Origin: Bacteroides fragilis
Lineage (GTDB): Bacteria; Bacteroidota; Bacteroidia; Bacteroidales; Bacteroidaceae
DNA length: 64,000 bases
Assembly: GCF_019583405.1 (NCBI RefSeq)
Contig: NZ_SZUU01000001.1
Location: 124,001-188,000 of the forward strand
Reading direction: 5' to 3'
Below are positions 56,414 to 64,000 of this stretch, one piece after another. The notes beneath the pieces are model-generated. The model was not told where the DNA came from and ran no database searches. It saw only the letters and a list, made by a program, of their open reading frames with translations. Position numbers and translations under genes: made by a program. Every line of letters begins with the position of its first letter. Position 1 is the first letter of the stretch.

Positions 56414-57685
56414 TTAATAGTTCTTTTCATTTCCCCAGAGTTGTTTCATTCGTTCGGCATGTTTCTGTTCAGCCGGGTTGTGTTGGGGCTGCCATATTTG
56501 CTTATTCTTGATTTCGTCCGGCAGGAATTGTTGTTTTACGAAATTACCTTCATAATTATGGGCATATTTATATTCCTGGCCATATCCTAACTGCTTCATC
56601 AGTTTGGTGGGAGCATTGCGCAGGTGCAGAGGTACCGGCAGGTTGCCGGTTTCGCGCACCAATGCCAGTGCATCGTTGATAGCATTGTAGGCTGAGTTGC
56701 TTTTAGGGCTGGTTGCCAGATAAATGGTGGTTTCCGCCAATGGGATTCTTCCTTCCGGCCAGCCTATTTTCATCAACGTGTCAAAACAGGCATTAGCCAA
56801 TAGCAGTGCATTCGGATTGGCCAGGCCAATGTCTTCCGAAGCCGAGATGACCAGACGTCTGGCAATGAATGCCGGGTCTTCTCCTCCTTCTACCATACGT
56901 GCCAACCAGTAAATGGCACCGTCGGGATCGCTGCCCCGGATCGATTTAATAAATGCCGAAATAATATCGTAATGCATTTCGCCGTCTTTATCATAAGCCA
57001 GCGGATTCTGCTGTAAGCGTTCGGTTACCAGATCGTCAGTGATAACTACGGTCTCTTCCGTTTCCGACTCTACTACGAGTTCCAGTATATTCAGCAGCTT
57101 GCGGGCATCGCCTCCCGAAAAACGAAGCATGGCACTGGTTTCTTTCAGTTCTATTTTACGTTCTTTCAGTACGGTATCGGTAGTGATGGCACGTTGAAGC
57201 AATTCCAGCAGGTCCTCTTTCTCCAGAGACTTCAGTGTATAGAGCTGGCAACGGGAGAGGAGTGGGCGGATTACCTCAAAAGACGGGTTTTCCGTGGTGG
57301 CACCTATCAGAGTAACTGTTCCGTGCTCGACAGCTCCCAGCAACGAGTCCTGCTGAGATTTGCTGAATCGGTGTATTTCGTCGATAAACAAGATGGGGCT
57401 GGACTGAGTGAAGAATTTGTTGCTTTTGGCGCGATCTATCACTTCGCGTACGTCTTTTACGCCCGATGTTACGGCACTCAGTGTATAAAAAGGGGTTTCC
57501 AGCTTGTTGGCTATTATCTGGGCCAGTGTTGTTTTACCGACCCCCGGAGGCCCCCACAGGATGAATGAAGAGATACGTCCTGCATCAATCATCTTGCGCA
57601 AGATAGCACCCGGTCCCACAAGGTGTTTCTGACCGATATAATCATCTAATGTCTTTGGCCGTAGCCTTTCCGCTAATGGTTGCAT
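56414..57685 (-). CDS. rarA: Replication-associated recombination protein A (MgsA/RarA)
   Basis: 423-residue AAA+ clamp-loader-like ATPase acting at stalled replication forks. Residues 1-20 PLAERLRPKTLDDYIGQKHLVG, Walker A GPPGVGKTTLAQ near 46, Walker B LFIDEIHRFSKSQQD near 100, sensor 1 IGATTENPSFEV, then the helical lid and the MgsA C-terminal tetramerisation domain (ALLLANACFDTLMKIGWPEGRIPLAETTIYLATSPKSNSAY). Normal length and all motifs intact. Confidence 0.96.
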   Translation of the reverse strand: MQPLAERLRPKTLDDYIGQKHLVGPGAILRKMIDAGRISSFILWGPPGVGKTTLAQIIANKLETPFYTLSAVTSGVKDVREVIDRAKSNKFFTQSSPILFIDEIHRFSKSQQDSLLGAVEHGTVTLIGATTENPSFEVIRPLLSRCQLYTLKSLEKEDLLELLQRAITTDTVLKERKIELKETSAMLRFSGGDARKLLNILELVVESETEETVVITDDLVTERLQQNPLAYDKDGEMHYDIISAFIKSIRGSDPDGAIYWLARMVEGGEDPAFIARRLVISASEDIGLANPNALLLANACFDTLMKIGWPEGRIPLAETTIYLATSPKSNSAYNAINDALALVRETGNLPVPLHLRNAPTKLMKQLGYGQEYKYAHNYEGNFVKQQFLPDEIKNKQIWQPQHNPAEQKHAERMKQLWGNEKNY

Positions 57686-57709
57686 ATCTATTTGTAATGA
57701 ATCTGTTTA

Positions 57710-60274
57710 TTAGTCGATCACCGTCCCCATCACCTGTACATCTGTGATAGCGGCTTTTTCTCCGATGAAACTGATACGTATGAAACGTCCCTGTATACCC
57801 GGAACAACCTGGATCATCCGAATGTTCTCGTTTTGTTTATAGTTGGTCTGATCCGGAATAAGTGTCCAGTGTTCTCTGTCCATCGATGCCTCCACTTTGT
57901 ATTGGTAATGGTCCGTATCCGGAAATGCGATTCGGATGTGGCGTATGGACAAGCCTTTCTCTGTGTCCAATGTCCAGGAGCGTTCCGGGTCGTTGCCGGC
58001 AGCTTGCCAATAGGTGGCTCCATCTCCATCGGCAGCAAATGCGGACGAGTGTCCGTCGGCCGATGAACTGCAGAAGGTCGGATTATTGGGCCCGAAGGTT
58101 TGCAGGTTATCTGTTTTATCCTGAACCTCAAAACGTGTATAAGGTCGGTCTTTCACTTTGCAGGCTTCGGTATAAGGAGTGCTTCCGATGAACCGGAGTG
58201 TGATCTCGGCAGGCTCGAGCCCCGGCGAGGTAGCCCGTATCACGGTTTCTCCGGCATAGTATGACCGGAATTCAATCGCGGCTTTTCCATCGAGAATACG
58301 GATATCACTCTCTTTTTCAAATAGGATCGAGGTACCGGTAGGAAACTCTCCCGGACCGGATATGATGTTGAGGCTGACTGCCGGAGAATTGTTGACCGGT
58401 TTACCGTCTGCATCCAGAATGGTTACCGACAACATAACGTCATCTGTCCCGTCTGTCTTTATCTGGTTCGTTTGATCGGCTGTCAGGGCAATGCGTGCAG
58501 GTGTTCCTGCCTCTGGCCACTTCGGCGGAGCAATCCCTTTGTAGGCATTGCGGTACCAATACCAGGCACGTTTGGGAATCCGGAAATAATCGATAATTCC
58601 CATTTTCCCAAGAGCACTTCCGGCTATACTCCCGTGGTCGAATGCGCACCAGATGGCTTGTCCGCTACGCCAGGCAAAGCCATTTTGCGCATTATTCTTT
58701 GCCAAGTCTCCCCAGCCCGGATCGTACTCTCCCGGACGGTCGGCTGTCGTGCTGCCATACTCTGAAACTACCGTCGGTATGCCCGGTTGCTGAAACTCGG
58801 GGATGTAGCTACCGTCACCGTTATATCCGGCTATATCACCCAACTTGTCAATTCGTTTCTCTCCCAACGGACGTTGAGCACCGCCAATGGCCGCCGGACG
58901 GGTTGGATCGAGTTGCTTGGAGAGTTTGACGGTTTCTGACAGTAACTTGCGCATCGGGTCGATCGTTTCGGGTGCGGTAAAGAACGGTTCGTTACTCATA
59001 CTCCATACAACAATAGAAGGATGGTTGCGGTGGATGCGGATCAATTCTTTCAGTTGGGCTTTTACACTGCTCTCAAATCCTGCCCTGTCTGCTTCATTTA
59101 CGGGATATGCACTTGCGTTCCAGTAGCCATCTCCTTTGTGACCTCCGATTCCCCAAAATGCATTCTCTGCCCAGAATAGCATACCTATTTCATCGCATGC
59201 TTGTGAGAAAGTCGGTGAATGGGGGTAATGCGAACCTCGTATCAGGTTGAAGCCGGCTTCTTTTACCAGACGGATATCTCTTCGCATACCGGTTTCGGTC
59301 ACGGCATCTCCCCATCCGGCATGATCCTGATGAACATTGGCTCCCTTAAAATAATAATGTTCCCCGTTCAGGAAGAATCCCCGGTCCGGTGTCCATTCAA
59401 ACCAGCGGAATCCGAAAGACGTTTCATAGCGGTCTATCAATTTTTCTCCGTGGTAAAGCGAGCTGACCACTTTGTAAAGTGCAGGATGATCGGGATGCCA
59501 CAGTTCCGGTGCCTGAATCTCGCGGGTTTGCTGCTCAAATGTGTAGGTTGCGTTGTCCGGCAATGATTGTGATGTAGAAACAGAAGCCGCTTCTTTGCCT
59601 CGGGGATCGATAACAGTGGTCAGAAGTCGGTAAGTTTCTGTTTTTCCGGAACGATTGCATACATCTGTCCGTATGTGGACGCTCCCTGACTTTCCCTTTT
59701 TTTCTCCTAAGTCCGGTGTGGTGACCAATGTGCCATACCAATCGATATAGGTCGGTTCTTTGATCACTAAGCGTACGTTCCTGTAAATGCCTCCGCTGAA
59801 TACATGTTCGCCTGCACGTGGAGCGAGGTCAGGTCGCCAGCAGTTGTTAACCCGAACCGCTATCTGGTTTTTTCCTTCTTTCAGATAGTTCGATATATCA
59901 ATGGAAAATCCGGTATATCCTCCTTGGTGGGTTCCTGCCCGATGTCCGTTCACAAAAACTTCTGCTTCCTGAAATACACCGTCGAATTCAAGAAAGCTCC
60001 TTTTGCCAAGCACTTCTTTCTTTATCGGAAAGGCTTTGCGGTACCATCCGTAACCTACATAAAAATCTTTCGACATGAAGTATGGAGTACTGAAAGAGTG
60101 GGGAAGTCCCGTCCTTTCCCAGTCGGAATCGTCAAAATCCGGTCGGGAAGCACTCTTGAAGTCTCCCCGGCAATATTTCCATTCTCGGTTGAAGTTGATG
60201 GTTTGTCGTGGAGAATCCGCCCGGCAAACATGGATTGCACTGCTTAACATAAGAAAAACCAACCATAGCTTCAT
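57710..60274 (-). CDS. Glycoside hydrolase family 2 (beta-galactosidase-like) with C-terminal F5/8 domain
   Basis: 854-residue secreted enzyme. Signal peptide MKLWLVFLMLSSAIHVCRA (an upstream ATG at 60304 would add ten residues). The sugar-binding jelly roll (about 20-175), Ig-like domain and TIM barrel contain acid/base Glu429 in WSMSNEP and nucleophile Glu505 in VVSEYGS. An Ig-like/DUF4982-type region follows, then a discoidin-like carbohydrate-binding domain (about 720-854, YWQAAGNDPERSWTLD, IRHIRIAFPD, GRFIRISF). It should release a beta-linked sugar from a glycan in the periplasm. No transport genes nearby. Confidence 0.9.
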   Translation of the reverse strand: MKLWLVFLMLSSAIHVCRADSPRQTINFNREWKYCRGDFKSASRPDFDDSDWERTGLPHSFSTPYFMSKDFYVGYGWYRKAFPIKKEVLGKRSFLEFDGVFQEAEVFVNGHRAGTHQGGYTGFSIDISNYLKEGKNQIAVRVNNCWRPDLAPRAGEHVFSGGIYRNVRLVIKEPTYIDWYGTLVTTPDLGEKKGKSGSVHIRTDVCNRSGKTETYRLLTTVIDPRGKEAASVSTSQSLPDNATYTFEQQTREIQAPELWHPDHPALYKVVSSLYHGEKLIDRYETSFGFRWFEWTPDRGFFLNGEHYYFKGANVHQDHAGWGDAVTETGMRRDIRLVKEAGFNLIRGSHYPHSPTFSQACDEIGMLFWAENAFWGIGGHKGDGYWNASAYPVNEADRAGFESSVKAQLKELIRIHRNHPSIVVWSMSNEPFFTAPETIDPMRKLLSETVKLSKQLDPTRPAAIGGAQRPLGEKRIDKLGDIAGYNGDGSYIPEFQQPGIPTVVSEYGSTTADRPGEYDPGWGDLAKNNAQNGFAWRSGQAIWCAFDHGSIAGSALGKMGIIDYFRIPKRAWYWYRNAYKGIAPPKWPEAGTPARIALTADQTNQIKTDGTDDVMLSVTILDADGKPVNNSPAVSLNIISGPGEFPTGTSILFEKESDIRILDGKAAIEFRSYYAGETVIRATSPGLEPAEITLRFIGSTPYTEACKVKDRPYTRFEVQDKTDNLQTFGPNNPTFCSSSADGHSSAFAADGDGATYWQAAGNDPERSWTLDTEKGLSIRHIRIAFPDTDHYQYKVEASMDREHWTLIPDQTNYKQNENIRMIQVVPGIQGRFIRISFIGEKAAITDVQVMGTVID

Positions 60275-60343
60275 GCCATTGCAGGTGTGTACTGTGAAAT
60301 TCATCGTATTGAGGTTTTATAGTGTGAATGATAGATAGGCGGA

Positions 60344-62905
60344 TCAGAATACTACCTGAATCATAAACCGGATACCTTGTTTGTTGATTCCCGGGTGGTT
60401 CAGGTAAGTCAGACGGCGTACGTATTCGATATGCAACAATTTAAAGATGTTGTAAATGCCCACACTGGCTTCCAGGTAAGGTACTTTCGGATCCATCACA
60501 TAGCTGGTGTAGCTGCCGTCCCGTTGCGGGAAATCAAACAGTTCCGGATTATTGCTCTTAAACGGGTTATTCTTATCCGTCAGGTTGCCGTATAGAGCTC
60601 GGAAACGGAATACCTCTCTCCACTTTAGTTTCTTAATCAGCGGGATGCGGTTGAAAAGTTTACCATTCATGTCATATGTGAGTGCCAGCGATGCATAACG
60701 GTCGTTGAGGAACTCCATATTATTGATCAGGTTGAACGTTTCTTTCTGTGTGATATACGATAGGTTGGCGGCTGGCAAAATAAGTAATGGGAACGGAACG
60801 GTATTCCATTGTGCACCTCCTTTTAAGGTAACATCTACTTTACCCCAGGACGAGAGCCAGAAGCGCTTCCAGATACTTGCCTCCGTCAGGTTGAAATTAT
60901 ATTCTCCTCCTAAAACACCTTTAAATCCGGTAGTGTGGGAGAGGGTGAAGATGGGAGCATCCAGCGATACCGGACGACGGCGTTGCTTTGTATTGACGAA
61001 GGTCTCGCCCGGCGCATAACGTAAAGTCAGCCCCAATTCGGCGGTAGTTATATCGGGTACGATGGTTTTGGCAGCATCATTGCGGATGTATTGCAACTTG
61101 CCTGCCGGAGTATCTTCCCGGTGTCGTGCCATGGCCGCAACCGAGAAACCCGATAAAGTTTCCATTTCATATCTCAGTGTGGCGTCCCGTACGTATGACA
61201 TTTGGTCGACGGTTGTGGTTTTCCACGCTACGAATACGTTGTCTTTATCCGTGTCGAGGAACTTATCCATTGGCGACATGACATCGTAACGGTAGGAGGC
61301 CGAGATGTAATGCTTCGGGAATTCCCAGGGGAAGAATTCGCATTTGCGGAAAGAGTAGGTCACATTGCCTTCGTATTTCCATTTTTTATCTTTGAGTCCG
61401 TACGCTCCGTATCCGTTGAAGAACCAGTGGGGATTCAGCTTGGCAGTAGTCATGCCGCTGAGACGGAAACGGGTACCATCTACATAATTGCTCGATATCA
61501 TGGTGTTGATCGGTCCGAAGTCAAACTTACTCGGATGTTCTTTGGTTCCGGTTTCCACATAGTTTTCTATCAACGCTTTTGCTCCGAATATCACATATTT
61601 GAATCCGGGTATTTGTTCCAGCCGGTTCATGAAAAGATCCATGCTGCTCTCGGTCTTTGTTAGAGGCACCTGGCGTACTCCGGCCCAATACTCGTCACTT
61701 TTGGTCAGCATGTCCGCCTCTTTGATCACACTGCCTTTCAAACGGAAAAGTCGTGGCTCGATGGGGTCGAAGACATAATTGCTATATTTGGTTGTTCGTT
61801 TTACCTGGATGCCCTGAATAGCTTTCATGACTAAAAGATCCACAGTCATATCGTCGTCTGTCAGCACCCAGTTGCCATTGGGAAGCTGTTCATATTGCTG
61901 TACGACATCCAGATTTTCTACAAAGTTTACCCCTGTTTTTTTAGGCAGATTCATGGTGCACTTCTTCACTGCATAGGTAGAGTCGTCCAGCACATACAGG
62001 TGTCCGGTGAATCCGAAGTCCTGAGGGTTCTGTGGGACGAAGGTAAGATGCACACATTTATCTTTATCCACCATCACAGTATCCATCAGGTAGAATTTAT
62101 AGAAAGAGATGGCTCCGCTTCCGATTGGGCTTACGAAACGGCGTTGCAACAGGCGGATATCATCATCATAGATATTGATATCGGCAAATACATCATTGAG
62201 GATGGTACCCAGCATATCACCTGTTGAGAAGAATTCTTCCACGCCATTGGAGTTCATACCTTCGATTATGGTCTTTTTACTTTCCGGGTCCTTCCGGTAA
62301 ATGGTTTTGGAAGACGTTTCCTGCACCGAGATAGGCAGAATCAGTTTGTTGGTTTCAGGCGAAACCTCAACCTGGTCTTTGAGGAAAGAAAACTTTTTAT
62401 AGATTCCTTTTTCAAGGCTTTCGGGTGTCACGTCATTGAGTGACATCTTCATCTTCTGATACTTGTTGTACTGATAATAGTCGTTGGTTTCCAGCTTCTG
62501 AGCTTTCTTGTGATCGATAACCTTTCGCATGAATTCCACAGCGGGATTATTCTTCCGGGAATACTTTTCCTTTTTAGGTTTTACAACCACCTCCTCCAGC
62601 ATGACATCATCCGGTGAGAGTACTACATTGAGTTCTTTGGCGCCCGCCGGAATTTTCACTTTCTTGGTGATATAACCCACCGCAGAGAAGGTCAACTCGT
62701 TCCATCCTTTGCGGGTTTCTACCTGATATTCTCCGTTAGCATTGGATATACCGCCAACTCCTTTTCCTTCATAGAAAACGGAAATGTACATTAGCGGCTC
62801 ATGTGAAATAGAATCGGTGATTACTCCTTTCAACTGTGCAAAAGCCTGTGGCGCAGAGAGTATAAGGAAGACTACTATTAATAGTTTAGAATATTGTTGT
62901 TTCAT
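60344..62905 (-). CDS. DUF5686 outer-membrane protein with carboxypeptidase-like regulatory domain
   Basis: 853-residue exported protein. A signal peptide (KLLIVVFLILSAPQAFA) is followed by a CarboxypepD_reg-like beta-sandwich at about 25-110 (LKGVITDSISHEPLMYISVFYEGKGVGGISNANGEYQV). A DUF5686 body follows, with a probable outer-membrane barrel in the C-terminal half. The last residues (GIRFMIQVVF) end in Phe. ATG 62905 is used since the upstream start would be GTG. Common in Bacteroidetes; function unknown. A minus-strand TACCTTTG lies at 62932-62939. Confidence 0.83.
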   Translation of the reverse strand: MKQQYSKLLIVVFLILSAPQAFAQLKGVITDSISHEPLMYISVFYEGKGVGGISNANGEYQVETRKGWNELTFSAVGYITKKVKIPAGAKELNVVLSPDDVMLEEVVVKPKKEKYSRKNNPAVEFMRKVIDHKKAQKLETNDYYQYNKYQKMKMSLNDVTPESLEKGIYKKFSFLKDQVEVSPETNKLILPISVQETSSKTIYRKDPESKKTIIEGMNSNGVEEFFSTGDMLGTILNDVFADINIYDDDIRLLQRRFVSPIGSGAISFYKFYLMDTVMVDKDKCVHLTFVPQNPQDFGFTGHLYVLDDSTYAVKKCTMNLPKKTGVNFVENLDVVQQYEQLPNGNWVLTDDDMTVDLLVMKAIQGIQVKRTTKYSNYVFDPIEPRLFRLKGSVIKEADMLTKSDEYWAGVRQVPLTKTESSMDLFMNRLEQIPGFKYVIFGAKALIENYVETGTKEHPSKFDFGPINTMISSNYVDGTRFRLSGMTTAKLNPHWFFNGYGAYGLKDKKWKYEGNVTYSFRKCEFFPWEFPKHYISASYRYDVMSPMDKFLDTDKDNVFVAWKTTTVDQMSYVRDATLRYEMETLSGFSVAAMARHREDTPAGKLQYIRNDAAKTIVPDITTAELGLTLRYAPGETFVNTKQRRRPVSLDAPIFTLSHTTGFKGVLGGEYNFNLTEASIWKRFWLSSWGKVDVTLKGGAQWNTVPFPLLILPAANLSYITQKETFNLINNMEFLNDRYASLALTYDMNGKLFNRIPLIKKLKWREVFRFRALYGNLTDKNNPFKSNNPELFDFPQRDGSYTSYVMDPKVPYLEASVGIYNIFKLLHIEYVRRLTYLNHPGINKQGIRFMIQVVF

Positions 62906-62931
62906 ACACACTTCATCTCATCGTGAGACTG

Positions 62932-62939
62932 CAAAGGTA
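62932..62939 (-). promoter_or_regulatory. -7 promoter element of the DUF5686 gene
   Basis: Minus-strand TACCTTTG, exact TAnnTTTG, 27 bp before the start; the -33 is imperfect (TTTC). Confidence 0.5.
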
Positions 62940-63018
62940 ATAAATTCCTTTTGATTGAAAGGACTATATAACCTTTTTTGTGTATCTTTTGAGTCCTGTA
63001 AGGAGGGGGAATCCGGCA

Positions 63019-64000
63019 TTATTCCCCCAATAATATTTGTACAATTCGTTCTGCGGTTCGTCCGTCCCAGCGTTCGGGCAAGGTACCTTGTTTCCATTCT
63101 CCGTTCATCAGTTTATCCATACTGGCAGCCAATGCTGCCGGATCTTCCCCAACCAGTTCATTGGTGCCTGTGCGCCAGGTTTCCGGATGCTCGGCATAGG
63201 TGTTGAGGGTGATGCAGGGAATTCCCAGGAAGGTCGCTTCTTCCGCCACATTGCCTGAATCTGTTATAATGGCTTTTGCCTGGTTCATCAGATATCCGAA
63301 AGAGAGGTAGCTTTGTGTGGGCATGATGTGCAGGTTAGGAGCTGTGATATCGAGAGTTTTGATCGCATTGCGTACATAAGTGTGCAGTGGTGCCACAATC
63401 GGCATGCCGTTTGCCTTTTCAAGTAAGGTCTCTATCAATTTCCGCAGATTTTCTTTGTTGTTCAGCAGCACATGGCGGTTGAGGGTCAGCAGGATGTACT
63501 CATGCTCTTTCAGTCCCAGGACAGAGAACCATATTGGCTTTATCAGGCGGTTGCGGTTATACCGTATTGTATCGATCAGGATGTTGCCTACATAGTAGAC
63601 TGTTTCATTTTCTGTTCCTGTCTGATTCAGGTTACGATTGGCCACCATGCCGGCTGTGAACAGATAGTCGGAAAGTCCGTCTGTTATCATACGGTTGACT
63701 TCTTTGGGCATGGACATATCGAACGAACGGGTGCCGGCTACGAGATGTGCCACTTTTATATTTTGTTTTTTGGCTACGATCGCACAGCTCATAGTTGCAG
63801 TGAGGTCATCGACTACCAGAACTACGTGCGTAGGGTTTTCCGTCAATTCACGTTCGAAGGCGATCATTATTCCCGCAGTAAGTTCTGTGGGGTTATTGCC
63901 GTTTACGCCCAGATAGGCATCGGGAGCTTTCATATGCAGATCTGCAAATAAGGATGCATCCAGACTGGTGTCATTCTCTATCCCTGTGTAAACCAGGCGA
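63019..64000 (-). CDS. UDP-GlcNAc 2-epimerase-like protein (WecB family), 5' end outside window
   Basis: The frame is open to the right edge: upstream of ATG 63933 it continues RLVYTGIENDTSLDASLFADLH, so the gene starts beyond 64000 and at least 326 codons are here. The fold is WecB/MnaA type: NNPTELTAGIM, VVDDLTATMS, MPKEVNRMITDGLSDYLF, DSGNVAEEATFLGIPCITL and TGTNELVGEDP align along the family. Two catalytic positions differ: HVEAGLR is HLVAGTR (Glu to Val), and the TxHRxEN His is Asn (TLNRHVLLNNKEN). It may be a non-epimerase or altered-specificity member. Downstream is the DUF5686 gene in the same direction. Confidence 0.8.
   Translation of the reverse strand, partial: RLVYTGIENDTSLDASLFADLHMKAPDAYLGVNGNNPTELTAGIMIAFERELTENPTHVVLVVDDLTATMSCAIVAKKQNIKVAHLVAGTRSFDMSMPKEVNRMITDGLSDYLFTAGMVANRNLNQTGTENETVYYVGNILIDTIRYNRNRLIKPIWFSVLGLKEHEYILLTLNRHVLLNNKENLRKLIETLLEKANGMPIVAPLHTYVRNAIKTLDITAPNLHIMPTQSYLSFGYLMNQAKAIITDSGNVAEEATFLGIPCITLNTYAEHPETWRTGTNELVGEDPAALAASMDKLMNGEWKQGTLPERWDGRTAERIVQILLGE

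Noticed and set aside
1..64000. tRNA or rRNA genes
   Set aside because: No cloverleaf with T-loop and anticodon arms and no rRNA segments were noticed. A covariance-model scan was not possible here.

Overview
The window is from a Bacteroides chromosome, most likely the B. fragilis group. Supporting signs are Bacteroidales promoters (-33 TTTG or TTG, about 20 bp, then -7 TAnnTTTG), weak Shine-Dalgarno signals, a capsule-type polysaccharide locus closed by a WbpL-like initiating transferase, an HU-like protein with a smalltalk small protein, DUF4492-cydAB, DUF5686 and periplasmic carbohydrate-active enzymes. Species assignment is inference.

Region 1 (1-19342, all +) is the 3' part of a polysaccharide operon. 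Positions 1-8531 hold a near-complete CMP-legionaminic acid pathway in the Campylobacter-like GDP-sugar version: end of LegB, LegC, a NeuD/LegH-type acetyltransferase, LegI, LegG, PtmE, LegF/PtmB, PtmF, PtmA and a PseA/PtmG-like amidotransferase. A strikingly AT-rich block follows (8573-17384): Wzx, a protein with bacterial sialyltransferase motifs (candidate legionaminyltransferase), a Wzy candidate, GT2 and GT4 enzymes and a WcaF-like acyltransferase. A sugar-nucleotide epimerase/reductase and the WbpL-like transferase close the locus.

Region 2 (19343-21832) is gene-poor. It holds terminators, a perfect 20-bp hairpin, a possible IS3 OrfA scrap, a small orphan CRISPR array (four exact repeats plus one degenerate) read leftward, an AT-rich leader, and the HU-like/smalltalk pair.

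Region 3 (21833-31324) carries a dicarboxylate/amino-acid symporter, the oxidative pentose phosphate operon gnd-zwf-pgl, two candidate small RNAs, a secreted PepSY-like protein behind a sigma-54-type promoter, a CBM9-GHL10 protein and a TrmH-family methyltransferase.

Region 4 (31325-38900) is a patchwork of small and decayed genes: periplasmic HIU hydrolase, a truncated YnfA, an outer-membrane barrel with an S41 protease lipoprotein, a repeat protein that reads as a six-bladed propeller, a second sigma-54-linked PepSY paralogue, copies of one promoter/leader module, a 30-bp perfect palindrome and an integrase remnant.

Region 5 (38938-49529) contains a LytTR two-component system, a TolC-MacA-MacB-type efflux operon, eight arms of a dispersed CACCACAGAGGACACAGAG-like repeat, and DUF4492-cydAB. 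Region 6 (49652-55371) is a five-gene cassette matching the uncharacterised Salmonella STM4011-STM4015 set (WGR-LRR, ATP-grasp, phosphatase-like, two radical SAM enzymes, one fused to a HAD phosphatase). It is the best candidate for an undescribed system. Region 7 (55374-64000, all -) has a 2-hydroxyacid dehydrogenase, RarA, a GH2 glycosidase, a DUF5686 protein and a UDP-GlcNAc 2-epimerase-like protein that lacks canonical catalytic residues and runs off the right edge.
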